A program made the translations under genes and the position numbers. Shown piece by piece: positions 32,716-45,310 of a DNA stretch of 64,000 bases (position 1 is its first letter; each line of letters starts with the position of its first letter). The notes under the pieces are model-generated. The model was not told where the DNA came from. It saw nothing but the letters and a program-made list of their open reading frames with translations, and did no database searches. Location: the NCBI RefSeq assembly GCF_050948215.1, contig NC_135153.1, forward strand, positions 12,552,058 to 12,616,057, written 5' to 3'. The stretch is from Halictus rubicundus (lineage: Eukaryota; Arthropoda; Insecta; Hymenoptera; Halictidae).

Positions 32716-35700
32716 CCGTGGAAGATAATCACGAGCCTCCGAAATGCGAAAGAGGCCTGAATTCATCGACAGCAGTTATCTAAAAATGAGAAAATCGTGG
32801 GAGAGATCCGAAGGTGGAATCTCTCGCGAGTCTTCAATGGCCACGAGGCGGGGTATCGCGAATCGGTATAAATTTCACGAGGATTGAATCCTATCGGTCC
32901 CAGCAACAGTATTCGGATTCTAATGGAATATTGCGGGTTGAATGGGTGGCGGCGTGCATACGTATACGATAATTCAATTAAATCCGCCCCGCTCCTAGAA
33001 ATACACGCGTTCTCGGGTTCTCCGGGCGTGTTGTTGCAAGACTATTCCGATCCCTGGCGCAGTTACGGATAATTGTAGATATCCCCGTCGAGGGTTCCTT
33101 CACCGGAATCGCTAAACAATTAGGGGTTCCCACTTTCGCTTCGTTACTCGTAATCAGACTCGCATCGCTGCGCCGATTAATGTGCCTCGTTCCACGGTGC
33201 ACGACTCCGCGGGATCGAGCACCGGGTATCGATCATTTTTAAACGGTATCGACGACTTACGAACGATACCATTTTCTCGGGAATATATCATTAGCCCCTT
33301 CTCTGCTTGTCCGCGAGAAGTTTCGCCACCCTCGACGCACAAATAAATCAGTCGCGCCACGGCTTCTTTCGTTCGCTCGCCGAACTCATTCGTCGATATT
33401 GTTCTTAATACTTTAATCACGTGTGCCGTATCGATCGCCGTGAAATATTGAATCGGGCGACGGAGATTCTTAACGTAACCTGGGAAATACCAATATTCTT
33501 TTTCATCGCAATTCTGTTGTCCCGATGTTAGGGGTAGCAAAAATTTTCTTTTTCTCTTGGGAAATTATTAATCGCGCGAGGAAAATTAATAGACTTATCA
33601 AAGACTCGTGGTAGCTAAATTTAGTGGGGGTGCTGTTCCAGAAAATTTCAGCTTCCGTACAAAGATTTGTGTACCTTTTTATTATATTAAATGTTATCGA
33701 TGATATCAAGTGGAATTACCGGGTGTTGCAGTTCCACAGAATCTAATAATATTTTAAAGAACTCGAACCGGATAAAATTGCTTCAAAGGACTCGTCTACG
33801 AAATTATTGTCGTCACGGAAAAATTTCTCGAGAAATCTGTGACTATTAATATGCGTTTGTTGAAGTATTACTTTAAGTTCCACGAAGAGTGTACACAGCG
33901 GAGAGTAGCGTGCGCGAGCTTTCTCGCATAAGCAGGGGAAACTATACTTGGATTACCGTTTGATTGTGCACTTTATATTCGGACCGGGTTACTATGATCT
34001 TCTATATCTGAAGAGAAGTTTCCGCGATGTCCCCGATACACTGTCTCCGCTACGAAACCATCTGTCCCCCACTGGTGGCCACGGAAGTCGACTCTACCCG
34101 GCAATTTCCGGGACTATAGCAGCGTGCCCACCCTCTCGGGTTTACTGTTTATAAACATAAACCCAGGGGGTTACTGACTGTCGCACGGAACCTCGTCTTT
34201 CTTCTTTAGCTCCGCCATGATCGGGTTGTCGTGCACCTCGCGATTTTCTCTTATAAATCATTCGCTCGCAGAAGCGGCGTAGAGAACCAACATAGGAACC
34301 GCTGACAGTTCAGAAAAAGATCATGGCTAAAGCAGTGGTAATATTAATATTGTACAGATATTCTACAAACTATATGTTAAAGAAGCTATAAAGATGGTTC
34401 ATTCGATTCACGTTGTATCAACACCGTGCCAACACTAAAGCTACCGGTCCTAAATGACCGGTTCCAGATTTTTCGTTTGACAATTATCGAAGTTATAAAG
34501 ATGATTTCGTGGGAAATGATTAATCCTCCGACGGCGGGGCCAGCGAAAGGGAGCTTTCGGAGCACTTGATTTCCCAGGAAATAATTCTTGACGCGGTTAG
34601 AGTGCGAGGAATTTCTGATCAGCACGATAAACCGCGTTCGCGATCGGCGCGGATCGAGCCGAATAAAATGCATCCGACGACAGAGCGGTGCACCGGCGTG
34701 CGGCAGCGTCGAATCCGGTCTCGTGCAGAGGCAACAGAGTGTCCGCGGCGGCAGGGAAATCCCGATGCACTCGCCTGTGACCAGTTTTATCACGCGATCC
34801 TCATTAGCGTCGCGAGCGATTCCGCGCGGCGGACGAGTCACTTGCCTTGCCTCAGCTCGGAACCGAGGGGCAAGGATGCGGTTTTGGACGCGATTTACAA
34901 TCCCATACTACTCATGCTAGTCGCCTCTACTAGTCTCAGGGCATTTCGTACTGTTCGGACTGGACTCGTTTTAAATCGTGCGTAGGTTAATCAAATTCGT
35001 TTTGGAATAATAATGCAGCAGCACGATCATTTCACTTGTCCGCTCCGGCCATGTAATTATTTCATACATACAAAATTCATCGAAACAAATCGGCCGAATC
35101 TGTCGATGTCAGTATCCGATCAAAAATCGCAACCCTAATTAACTCTCGCGCAATCCGGCTGAAACGATCCTCGAACATCTTCCAGGTTTCCCGACCAACC
35201 CCAACGATTTGACGCAACGATCCCGATCGGAAGTTCGCGTCAGCTCGCCGCGGGCGGATAAAATCGTCGCGGTGTCTGGCGGGTTGCGCGTTCGGGTTCG
35301 CTCCGTGCTTGCATCCCTTGCTTGCATTTTCCAGCGGGGAGGGTCGCGCCGGCTGATGACGATGGCAAAGATCAAAAGCTGAACGTTCGAGGCGAGGCGA
35401 GGCGAGGTTCCCTCTCGCGGCCGCACGCGATCGTCATCGAGAACCGGGTGGCAGGCTCGCGGAACGAAAGCACTTCTCCGCTCTCCTACGGGAAATGCGG
35501 AGGCGAGAGTGAGCGAGAGGGAAAATCTGGTAGTCGAAGGAGAACGAAGGAGGGAAAGAGAGAAAGAGGAACCGCGGCGGGAAAACTGGCCACGTTTCTG
35601 CGCCGCGGCGTAAAGGCTGCCTGTTACACGCTGCCTTGATGGCCCTGGCGTTAAATTCAGCCGTCAGAGCTTTCAGCGGGGTTCAGCAACAGCGTCAGCA

Positions 35701-36409
35701 ACTCTGTTCCCATTCCCACTCTCCCTCTCTCACTCTCTCTCTCTCTCTCTCTCGCTTTCTCCCTCGTTCTCTACCCCCGGCTCTCCTCGTGTAACCCCCT
35801 ACCCTAGACCTGTTCTCTCTTTCTCTCCCTGTCTCTCTATTTCTCTCGTTCCCCCCGTCCCCCGTCGCCCCTCCCCCTAACCCCGCAAAACCCGAAGCTC
35901 GCACATCCTCTCCACCTCCCGCGTCCGTGTTCCTCGACTCCATTCGCGCTCGCTCTCTCACCCCCTTCCTCCGACGAACCCTGCCCCCCGGTATCTCGCG
36001 CTCTCGCGAGAGAGCAAGCCGACGAGCTCGTCACGCACATGCTGCAACGACCTTTTGCATCAAAAGCTTTGTTTATGGGCCGAGGAGAGATTTATAGGCT
36101 GCGCGACGATATGCATACAGCCAGCCGGACCGGTATGCCGCCGGTGCACCGCGGCCGTTAGATCGCCGAGCAGCTTCTTTCTCGGACCGCGACAGGTAGA
36201 GAACCGGCGACGTACCTGCCGGGATAATCGCGCGCGATATGCGCGCAGGATTTCGGGAATTGCGCGCTAATTCTGGTTCCGAAGGTGCACACTCGATTAT
36301 ATGAGATAGTGTGTCGAGTCGTTGCTTGAAATCTTGGCTCGGGATGTTTGAGAATGTTTGGCGAATCGATCGCGAAGTCGTTTGATACTGTTGGAAATAG
36401 TTTGGGAAC
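32716..36409. other. gene-free stretch with a MITE fragment and TC tract
   Basis: A family T left end (AACACTAAAGCTACCGGTCC, then AAATGACCGGTTCCAGATTT) lies at about 34,430-34,530. 35,480-36,010 is CpG-rich with (TC)n at 35,722-35,762 and further CT-rich sequence. Overlapping open frames at 34,390-34,985 and 35,140-36,040 are unrecognised. Confidence 0.45.
34430..34530 (+). mobile_element. family T MITE, left-end fragment
   Basis: The order of motifs matches the first 100 bases of the copy at 628: AACACTA, then a GG.CC.AAATGACCGG block, then ACAATTATCGAAGTTATAAA. The right end was not found. Confidence 0.6.
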
Positions 36410-37130
36410 AGTAGGCAAGCAAGTTTGATCAGCCCAGGTTGCGAGGTGTGTTGTATTGTTTGGGATAGTGTTCCACTATTTCGAACACTATGTCCCCTTG
36501 GCTCGAACCGTACGGTCTAGAATAATAGGTTTGCAAGTTTGAGAACGTGTTGTGTCGTTGGAAATAGCAGACTGCCAAGTTTGAAACTATGTGGCATCGT
36601 TTGAACTAGTTGGCCCCAACTTTCAAGACGCAATGTACTATTTAGTATAGTGTTCCACTGATCCGAACAGTAGAACCCTAAGTTTGAATGCACGTTGTAT
36701 CGTTTGCAACAGTAGACCCCCAATTTTGTGTCGTTCGGGGCAATACGCTTGCAAGTTTGAAACTGCGTTGTCTCGTTCGATATAGCAGACCCCAATTTTT
36801 GAAATTATGCCGCGTATTTTGAACTAATTGCCCCGCAGTTTTCAAGGTAAAGTAGTATTCCACTGATTCAAGCAGTAAAACTCCAAGTTTGAAAGCGAGT
36901 TGTATCGTTTGGAGTAGTAAACTTGAAAATTTGAAATTACGTTGTTCCGATCGGAGCAATACGCCTGCAACTTTGAAAGTGCGTTGATTCGTTCGTGATA
37001 GTAAAGCAAGTTTGAAAATATATTGATTTGTTTAGGATAATAAACTTGCAAGTTTGAAACTGTATTACATCACTAGATATAGATTCCCAAGTTTGAAAAT
37101 ATATTGCGTCGTTTGAAGTGAGTCTCGCAA
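36410..37130 (+). repeat. short tandem repeat array, irregular unit near 40-50 bp
   Basis: The motif GCAAGTTTGAAACTGCGTTG, often followed by TATCGTTTG.A.TAGTAGAC, is repeated at least eleven times. Examples are at about 36,418, 36,532, 36,577, 36,680, 36,751, 36,883, 36,967, 37,009, 37,048 and 37,088. Spacing varies because of indels. The minus-strand Phe/Gln-rich translations across it are repeat artefacts. Confidence 0.72.
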
Positions 37131-38342
37131 ACACGAAGCTGATCCGTATCAGATTATAGACTGATTTGAACATGTTTAGCGTCGTTTCGGGGTTGCAGAA
37201 CCGTTCCCCGAGCGAAGCAATCGCCCTCGGATTTTCCTCTCTGTGAATTAGAAGCGGTTTGGCGGGTCGGTTGTGGAAACAAAGGGTGGGAAGGCACTCG
37301 AACAATTCCGCGTAGCGGGACACGCAGTGTCGGTGGTACAAGATCGTCTCGCGGACTGACGCAGCAGATCAAACGTTTTGCTGGTCTCGCGGCGGCAATA
37401 AAAAGCGATCCGGGCGTATACAGCGACGCTTTATCATCCTCCGTAAATCTCCCCGCGCTCGCGCGCGCTGCTGCTGCTGCTTCTCCGCTCTGTGCATTTC
37501 CTTTGAAAGTGTTTCCGTCGCTTGAATTACCGAGCTCCTTGTCTTCTTGCTCTCTCTCTCTCTCTCTCTCACTCTCACCGGCGACTTTATTTATCGCGAC
37601 GCACCTGGACTGGATCCACCATCCGGCTCCGGTGAAATATCGCCGCGTCGGCCTCGGCGTTTCGCGCGAAACAACACTTAATTAATAAACCCGGTGCATT
37701 CTGTCGCGTCCGTTCAACGTTTGCGCATAGGTGCACAAACACCTCGTCGTCTTCTCCACGGTTTGTCCGATCGATCCACGGACATGTCTCTCGAACATAC
37801 CCGCGTTCCAAGATTCGTGGACAACGGGAGCGCGCGCGTGTTCGGAATGGTCGCGAGAGAACGCGCGCGCACGACCGGTCCGAAAAAAATGCCCTTTCGA
37901 TACCTTATAGCGTTCCGGCGGGCAAGTTTATAATTACCGGCAATTATCTGGGAAATTCCCGAGAATTTGCTCGCAGACCGGCTTACATGATCCAAGTGTC
38001 CACAATTAGATCAGCCAAAGAAGCCGAGGTATCGGTACATCGTCGATTCCCGGCGAACGATTATGGCGAGCTCATAATTGGCGTTGGCGCACGATACGGC
38101 CGCGGCCCGGCCGACGTTGCCATGGGATCGCGAACAGGATCACGAACCGCGTGTTCTCCTCCGCAAAGTGTTAACAACTGGACTCGGTTCTCGCACTTAC
38201 AATTACGCACTAGATCTTACTGTTGGTAGCGTGCCGTGGCCGCCGCGATCATTACCGGCATTAAATTCCTGATCCCGATCCTGATCGGGCCGCGGCTGAT
38301 TGGATGGTCGAGAGCACGCCGGCTGTACGCTGTATAGCGTAA

Positions 38343-38344
<2 letters not shown>

Positions 38345-38376
<32 letters not shown>
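38345..38376 (+). repeat. (TGC)n / (CAG)n microsatellite
   Basis: About ten tandem TGC units. A run like this can encode poly-Gln or poly-Ser on the minus strand, but no surrounding exon is recognisable. Confidence 0.88.
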
Positions 38377-41300
38377 ACGTTGTTGCTGCGGCTGGCTGCT
38401 CCGATCCGGTCGCCTGGAAACTCCTTATTTAGCGGGCCTGTATTATACAAGAAAATACGGAATAATCTGGCGCGGTCTATCTCCGCCTGGCCGAGGCGAA
38501 CCGGCCGCTCCGCTTCGTCCTAATAAAACCAACCGATCCTCGAACGCGGAGCCGATCTCTTATCCGCTCCGCCGCCTTTCGACGGCGTCTGCTTTAATCT
38601 CATATCACCTGACCGGCCGCTCGATCAACGAGAACCGACCGAACGCGAGTCAATTTTCTCTTTCAAAAGAGCCCGTCGACGAGTACCTGTCGCACCTCCC
38701 GATGGACTTTCCTTCGCGTCAAAACTTTTCGACCAGGACGCCGTAACGAAGCTGAAATCCTGCTCGGCAGTACGCTTGCTATCCCACGATTTTATACAGA
38801 ACGATCTATCTCGCGTACACTTGACGAGTAGCTGTCCTTTGAGCGTTGGCAGACGTTGGAAACTATTTTGAAACCGTCGATACTCGATTGATACTAAAGT
38901 GAAATCGAGGGACAACGTGCTCGTGGTGTTGTGAGGCAAGCATGGACCACGAGGATTTTATGAGAATTTATGCAAAGAATTGTAGTCAATTGTAGTCAAT
39001 TCTCGTCGAACCCACAGGTCGGGAAACCTTAAATTAGGACAGTTTTTCTTGGGTGAAAAATTCTCGAAAGATTATTTATTGTCGTCTGTGCATTTAAGCT
39101 TAATATTCCAAAGTCCCGTTGCTTTAGGAATAAAATTACAGTGCATAGACAGGAAAAACCAGACAACCCATCGCGACGTCAGTACAGCGACAATGACAGC
39201 ACAGAACTGATTGGCAAGGAACAATGCACAGTATTCTCAGTTACATTCAAGCATTCGATGCAGTCAGAAGTGAATATTCAATCTGAGAGAAGAGAATTAT
39301 ACAGGGTGTTTGGGAAATCGTGGTACAACCGGCAAGGGGATGATTTCTCACGTAAAATCTAATCGAAAATAAGGAATATAGATTTTTCATGTAGGGCTTC
39401 ATTTTCCAGAAAATCGAGTTTGAAAATCCGGGAATTCCAATATATGTATATCTACTTTCTATTTTATAAATATACTGCTAAGTGCAACGTAAAATCTTCA
39501 TAAAGTATCACACGCTTAAATATTACAAAACTTTCTTTAAAAGCGATTTTTTTTTTAAAAGAAATGTGTAAAAAAGAGTATGAGTTCGAGGATCTCCCCC
39601 CACCCCTTTTGGAAATCCCCGTGACGGCTCGAGGCTTGGGAGTGCTAGGGTTAAAGTGAAATGGAGTGCCAATCTGTTTGCAGGAAACGTTATTATAAGA
39701 GCACTGTCTATTACTGTTGTCAAAGGGAACACCAAATATTAAACGCGTGCTAAAAAGTTTAAGGAAGATAGGGATTGAGAAAATTGAGGAATGCAGAGCA
39801 GAGCGAAGCCTTCGAGACGATCCAAGAAGCTCAAGTACGAGACCAGCTACTCGTAAGCTCTAGGATGGAGCAGTATGCAAGCGCGATAGTATTGATGCTT
39901 GGAACGAGCTATAGAGGCGAGAGCGGAGCTGAATTTGTTCGTCGAGACCGATTTTGTAACCGACGAGCAAAAACAAGTAGAGATGGTAAGAATGTGGCCT
40001 CCGCGGTACGCTTTCGATGATTCCCCAGCATGAACGGAGCGATTTGGCCAGCGATTCGATCGAGTCGACGAGACTTTCTCTCTTGGACGAACTTCTGATG
40101 CCTCAGGATCACCGTGTACGTGACGAAAACTGCGATCAGTCGAAAGGATTACTTAACACTTTACAAAGCGGTGTATATGCGAAGGATTTTTAGAAATAAA
40201 CGGCATACAACCAGGGATTTCTTATCAAACATCCCACCAGCGGTGGCAAGTTCAATGTCGAGTGAGAAAACGCAACAATTTCTATCGGGATCGTTTAATC
40301 ACTATACCCTAACGTTCACATGATTTAAAACTGCATCTGCATCGATCGCAACAAAAGTTTTATTCATCTTACAACACTGCAAGTGGTTGCAATTGAAAAA
40401 TCACTCGGCTTGAAGGGTCAGAAACGTGATTATTGACTCCTCTCTGATAGAACACATTGAGAACCCTGCGAGCAGGTCTCGTCAACTGATGGAGTATTAA
40501 AAAATCAGCGGAGTCGGGGTCGTGCGAAGCGTAGCAGATCCTCGAGTACGGATGATCGAGCCCCGATCGACCGAGGCGGAGACTGCGGTGGATCGCGAAT
40601 TATTTTCAAAACGGGTAACAAAGACGGGCAGCGGAGCGGCGTCGGTACTCTGTATCGGCGATCTTGGCGTTCGAACATCGGTAAACTGGCCGCCGTAGGT
40701 GTCCATAGGCGGTGGCGCGTCCGCGGAGGTACGGTGCTCGGCGAAAAAGCAAACAAACGAGAAAGAAAGGGGGGAAGAAAAGAGTAAAAGGTCTTGTGAA
40801 AGAAACGGCAGGAAGCGGCGGGCGGTTTCTCGGTGGTGCTCGGATCGTGGTCGCGGGACGAATGCAGCGCGAGTCTCCGTCCTCGTCTGGCGGACCCCCC
40901 ACCCTGTGTTCCGGTGCGATAGAGCGCGTCTCACGGGGCCAAGAGCCTCCCCACCGTATCCCCGCGCGATGGTGGGGGTCGCACGGTCACGTGGGCGGCG
41001 CTATAATCGGGCCACGCCCAGACGCGTTGCCCGTTTACCAGCCAGGCGCGCTCGTCAAATGTTTTTCGTCGCGGATTATGACGCGGTCTGCGCGATTATG
41101 ACCACCTCTCCCTCCCTCCCCGTGGCCTCTCTCTCCATGGCAGTCGGTCTCCGTCGCGCTCCCTAACCCGATGCCGCGCTCTTTGTCCTCTTATCCCTGT
41201 TCCTTCCCTTTTTTCTTTCCCTCCCTCTATCTTTAAGCGCTTTCCTCCTCGAGGCTGGATTTTTTACCCTCCTCGTCCCTCTCGCTTTCTCGGCTCTCCT

Positions 41301-41390
41301 TCCAGGACGAAGTTTGCTCTTGCCCCAGCCCGTCGGGTGACCGCTTAGCCGGCCACCGGCTCGGATCGGCTTCCCTCGGCCCGGTCCGGT

Positions 41391-41468
41391 CCGACTCGAC
41401 TCGACTCGACCCGACCCGACTCGACACGACACGACTCGACTCAACTCGACTCGATTCGACTCGACTCC
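41391..41468 (+). repeat. (CGACT)n pentanucleotide repeat
   Basis: About fifteen imperfect CGACT units with CGACC and CGACA variants. The Ser/Arg/Val-rich minus-strand frames over it are artefacts. Confidence 0.85.
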
Positions 41469-41597
41469 TCGGGTCTCCTCGTTCCGTCCTCACCGTCCGT
41501 ACCCGGTGTGCCTCGCGACTCGCTGAATCGCGAGAGAGGATCGTGTCCTGTTCCGTCTCGGCTCGAGACGCATCGATTCTCGGGTTCGAGACCTGGC

Positions 41598-41600
<3 letters not shown>

Positions 41601-41643
<43 letters not shown>
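41601..41643 (+). repeat. (CT)n microsatellite
   Basis: About 21 perfect CT units. Confidence 0.9.
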
Positions 41644-41647
<4 letters not shown>

Positions 41648-42241
41648 TAGATCGGACGCGGAGAAACACGAGCCGTCGACTCAGCGGTCCCTAGCACGCG
41701 GCTACAATAGGACAACCGGGGGAATACACGACCAATCGGTGGTACACGCTCCTGACGGTATAGCTCGTCGCCTGGACAACTTGAAATTGAAGCGATACCC
41801 TTACCTTCTCCTCCCTTCCCTCTCGTCGCCCTCTCCTACACCGTCCGTGCCCACCCGACGTCTACACGCGGTTAATGGAAGTCGTCGGGCACCTCGAGTG
41901 CGCGTTCCTCGGCTCGCCGATCGCCGGATGCGAGATCGATCAATATGATTCGAAGTAATCGCACGAGAAGCTCGGCCATCGATCGGCAAACTTCGGCGAC
42001 GGTGCTGCTGCTTCTATACGGTCGCGCGAGTGCTGCAAGTATTACCTTCCCTTGCCCGTGGATTAGAAAGTAATGGCTCTTTGATCGCAATCTCCTTGGG
42101 GGTGCGGGTCGCAGTTATAGAATCACGGAAGTTTTCCTTCCCTCGCCTTCGTTGGCCAATGATTGATTAGAGGGTGGGCTAATTGTTTAGCAGGGCTTAA
42201 CACTGCGGAGATAAGGACGTGCTGTTGCGGAATTGTTGTAC

Positions 42242-42520
42242 GTTTTTCCTCCGTAGCGTCGCGCGATTTATCTCGGCCTTGTTAATCGGTTCTGTTGCGA
42301 TTGGCTATGCTGAGGCGCGACGCTACGGAGGAAACGATTACCTTTGAAATTCAAACTGTCATAATTCATAAGAATTCCAAACTGAGAGTACAGAGAGAAC
42401 AGAGAGAAAGTTTCCACTCGGTATAGTATGCAGCTGCATATGTTTTTCCTCCATAACGTCCCGCAACTTGTGTCCGCCCTTGTCAACAAACTCCCTCGCG
42501 CCGCGACGCTACGGAGGGAA
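42242..42520. repeat. pair of duplicated stem-loops, 200-bp spacing
   Basis: GTTTTTCCTCCGTAGCGTCG (then CGC) at 42,242 is matched by the inverted GCGCGACGCTACGGAGGAAA (then C) at 42,315-42,335, giving a 19-20 bp perfect stem with a loop of about 50. Exactly 200 bp on, at 42,442, GTTTTTCCTCCATAACGTCC starts a second hairpin closed by GCGACGCTACGGAGGGAAC at 42,503-42,521. The second stem has several mismatches. The two are copies of one another and neither is coding. Confidence 0.75.
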
Positions 42521-42521
42521 C

Positions 42522-43875
42522 AGTTTGAAAGAGTAACCCGCGAAAATCCGTGATCCTGACGCGGCTCGGAACGGAGAAACGGAGAGCTTTTACCTGGTGT
42601 ATCAAGTATCATCGTGCACGGCGCGCCGAATAACTTTTCTCGCGTTACTTTTCCTTTCGGGCTCGCTCCGCGGATCTCGCGGATGGGTAATTGCTCGTTG
42701 GAAAACTCGGACTTGCGGCTTTCTTCTGTAAATAATGAAAGCGAAACTATCGGCCTTGCAAAACGACTTAGAGTTATCCAGAGGCCGCGCGTCGCTCTCT
42801 TGATTTCTCCGAGCGCGATCGATGCGTGACAGGGTGCAATAGTTTGCTCGCTTTGCCCGCTCTGCTCGGTTCGCTCGCCGTGCTCGCCCGCGCTCGCTGT
42901 GCGAGGAAGCGGCACTCGTTCGTTTCCGCTCGTTGCTGTCCAGCAGAGACTCGACAGCTGACAATGCTTGTTATTAATATGCGCTGCGTGCCGGCTATCC
43001 TTGACACTTGTAGCTACAATACGGACAATAGTCGGACACGCGGGGCCCCGATGCGTTCTATTCGGGAGCAAGAAAGATCGCCGGCGTTCTAAACTCGGCT
43101 ACCGACTCGGCGGAAAGGGGGCGGATTATGGGAACCTGATTTTAAACAGTCGTTCGAACTGCTATAAGATAAATATAGAGACGGCACGTATTTTAGACGA
43201 GGTTTTACAGCGCGGGGCTCGCGCGAACCGGATCGGATCGATATTATACTGTGGTGCGTATCTGTTTTGTGCGAAATGGAGCAATCGAAATAGAAACAGC
43301 ATACGCTGGAAGATCGACTCTTTTGCTTGAGGATCTCCCAATTCTGAACTTTATGGATCAGCTGGAGCGGTTTTACCGCTGTCTCCCTTTGGTGAAGTAA
43401 ACACTTCGATATCATTCTGTTCAAAGTGTCCAAAAAGTCTGTCAACGAATCTTCAATCAATTCACCGTCAATTTTGTCACGTTGTGATCTGTTCGATTTT
43501 ACGAGAACGTTGGAAAACACTCGATAAACAGATGCGAAATCGAAGGAGACTCATCAGGGCCCCGCCACTGAAGTCCGAGCGTTGGTGAGCACGTATGTTC
43601 CCAAACGAACCGAACTGGCGCAGCGGGTCTCGGTTTAAAGGGAATTGCATATTAGCTCGGATCGCTTGCTCGACGCTTCTGCACTCTTCGGTTAATTGTC
43701 TCATTAATATTTCGCTCGCTTTCGTTCGCCAACCGATCGAACTTCGCGTCCTTCCAACGGCGAGGTACTTATTTGCAGCTTGCGTTCATGAGACAAGACT
43801 TTTCCCAGATTTGGAGCAGAGCATTAAAAGGAGTAGAGCACTGTAAATTCTCATACCAGTAATCAAAACAGTTTT
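42522..43875. other. gene-free stretch
   Basis: GC-rich to 43,140, then mixed. A 267-codon minus-strand frame spans 42,268-43,071 but runs through the hairpin repeats and has no known domain, so it is not called as a gene. Confidence 0.4.
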
Positions 43876-44294
43876 CATATTATTAATCCCTTGCACTACA
43901 ATTTATTTTAATGTTGCAGTGGTTAGAACTTCTTTCCAGTAATTTCCTAGAAGAAGCGAAAAATTTATAACTATTGTACGGCTATCACCAACGACTGTAA
44001 AATAAAACAGAACATTATTTCGGTTTGTGGAAAATTAATAACATACACACCGCTTTCATATTATTAACCCCTTGTACTAAAATTTATTTTAATGTTGCAG
44101 TGGTTAGAACTGTTTGCAGATCGTAATTTCGTGGGAGAAAAAAATTGATAACTATTGTATATGCCTGTAACCAATTACTATAAAATAAAGTAGAATATTA
44201 TTTCGGTTTAAGGGGAATTAATAGCATACATATTTATTACACTCTGTTCAAAATCTGCATCACGAGTCTGACTCGCCGATATAGGGGTTGAGTT
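43876..44294 (+). repeat. 181-bp tandem duplication of a TTAA element end
   Basis: CATATTATTAATCCCTTGCA at 43,876 and CATATTATTAACCCCTTGTA at 44,057 begin two copies, 181 bp apart. They share CTA.AATTTATTTTAATGTTG, CAGTGGTTAGAACT and ATTATTTCGGTTT. Each copy contains TTAA followed by a CCCTTG-type end. A candidate opposite end is at about 44,270-44,294 (GAGTCTGACTCGCCGATATA, then GGGGTTGA). This fits a piggyBac-like MITE whose left part has been duplicated. Confidence 0.7.
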
Positions 44295-45142
44295 CGTCTG
44301 TATGCAATAAATTGCTAAAAGTTTATGCGTGGTATAAGAAACCAAGCTCAACCTCACTTATACAATTTAGAGGACATATGAAATGAGTATTTTCTAGGTA
44401 AAAAAAAGTTTTTGATTTTGGAGTTGAAATAGCTTCGAGTGCAGAGGACAAAGTGAAGTAGAAAAAGTTCATCGCGTCGATTGTTTCTTCGTTAATAAAT
44501 CATGGATGGTTTCACGAAACAGCTCACTTTCGTGGGTTTCTTCTGGCTCGTGTTGAGCCGACTGGTTTCCGCGAATGTCAGAGCGGAAGTGCGAGGTTTG
44601 CGATGAAACGTCGGAAGCGTTGGAATTGTGCGAACGGTGCAAGCTTTTACCGTGCGCGCACGGAACGCGGGCAGCCTGGTCGAATTGATCGGAGCTGTGG
44701 TCTAAGCGGGCTCTATTTACAGGAGCGCTTGATCGCAATGCCTGTCCCAGGTACGACCAACGGTCGCTACGAAATTCCCATTTGTCTGGGTTGAGGATCG
44801 AAGCCTCGTCTTCGGGAGCCGAGGGATCGACGGTTCTTTCAGATCGCGTGAGCCCCGAGTCCACGGAATTATCCTGCTTCCGTCCCGACGTCCTTCCTGT
44901 TAATTTCATTAATTGAACTGCGGCCGTGGGCGTTTAAAAATTCACCGTAGACCCTATAAATAGCAACTCGCCCGCCGATCGGACCCGTTCACCTGTTCTT
45001 CCGTTTCGAAATCGACGAACTCACAGAGGAAGAAACGTTTTGTAGCAGGAAATCGAGAAAGATTAGCATGAGGTTCGTCGAGAGGTGCCTACTTGATTTG
45101 ATTTTGTGATTTCTGAAGATTCCAGTAATTACGTGGGCGGAG
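44295..45142. other. gene-free stretch
   Basis: AT-rich to 44,470, then mixed. The 146-codon minus-strand frame at 44,469-44,909 (rich in Ser, Arg and Asp) is unrecognised. Nothing else was seen. Confidence 0.4.
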
Positions 45143-45144
45143 CA

Positions 45145-45310
45145 CAGTGTTTACTCGATATATGTCGAAAACACGGGCCTAGCCACGGACATATATCTGC
45201 CAGGAGATACTATCCTTCGAACGTAGAAAAGGACAACAAAGTTCTAGAGTCGGGATAGTTCCGGGACTTTTATCGACTAGGTATTTGGGACATATATAGA
45301 ACAAACACTG
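45145..45310. mobile_element. pogo-like MITE, family P, short subfamily
   Basis: 166 bp from CAGTGTTTACTCGATATATG to ACATATATAGAACAAACACT plus G, followed by TA (the left flank is CA). The terminal repeats match over CAGTGTTT..TC.ATATATGTC. It is close to the 16.9 kb copy. The interior has no open frame. Confidence 0.8.

Larger units (their letters stand above)
37131..42241. other. gene-free stretch with several microsatellites
   Basis: GC-rich and AT-rich segments alternate. Notable items are (TC)n at 37,551-37,576, (TGC)n at 38,345-38,376, ACAGGGTGTTTGGG at 39,301 (possible transposon end), (CGACT)n at 41,391-41,468 and (CT)n at 41,601-41,643. Open frames up to 155 codons at 40,500-41,170 are Arg-rich, overlapping and unrecognised. 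Confidence 0.42.

Noticed and set aside
39301..39780. Possible transposon starting ACAGGGTGTTTGGG
   Set aside because: The start resembles the long-TIR element end, but no matching inverted end or coding sequence was found. Noted only as a possible single end.
42268..43071. 267-codon minus-strand frame, the second longest open frame
   Set aside because: It runs through the duplicated hairpins at 42.2-42.5 kb, has no domain and overlaps open frames on the other strand.
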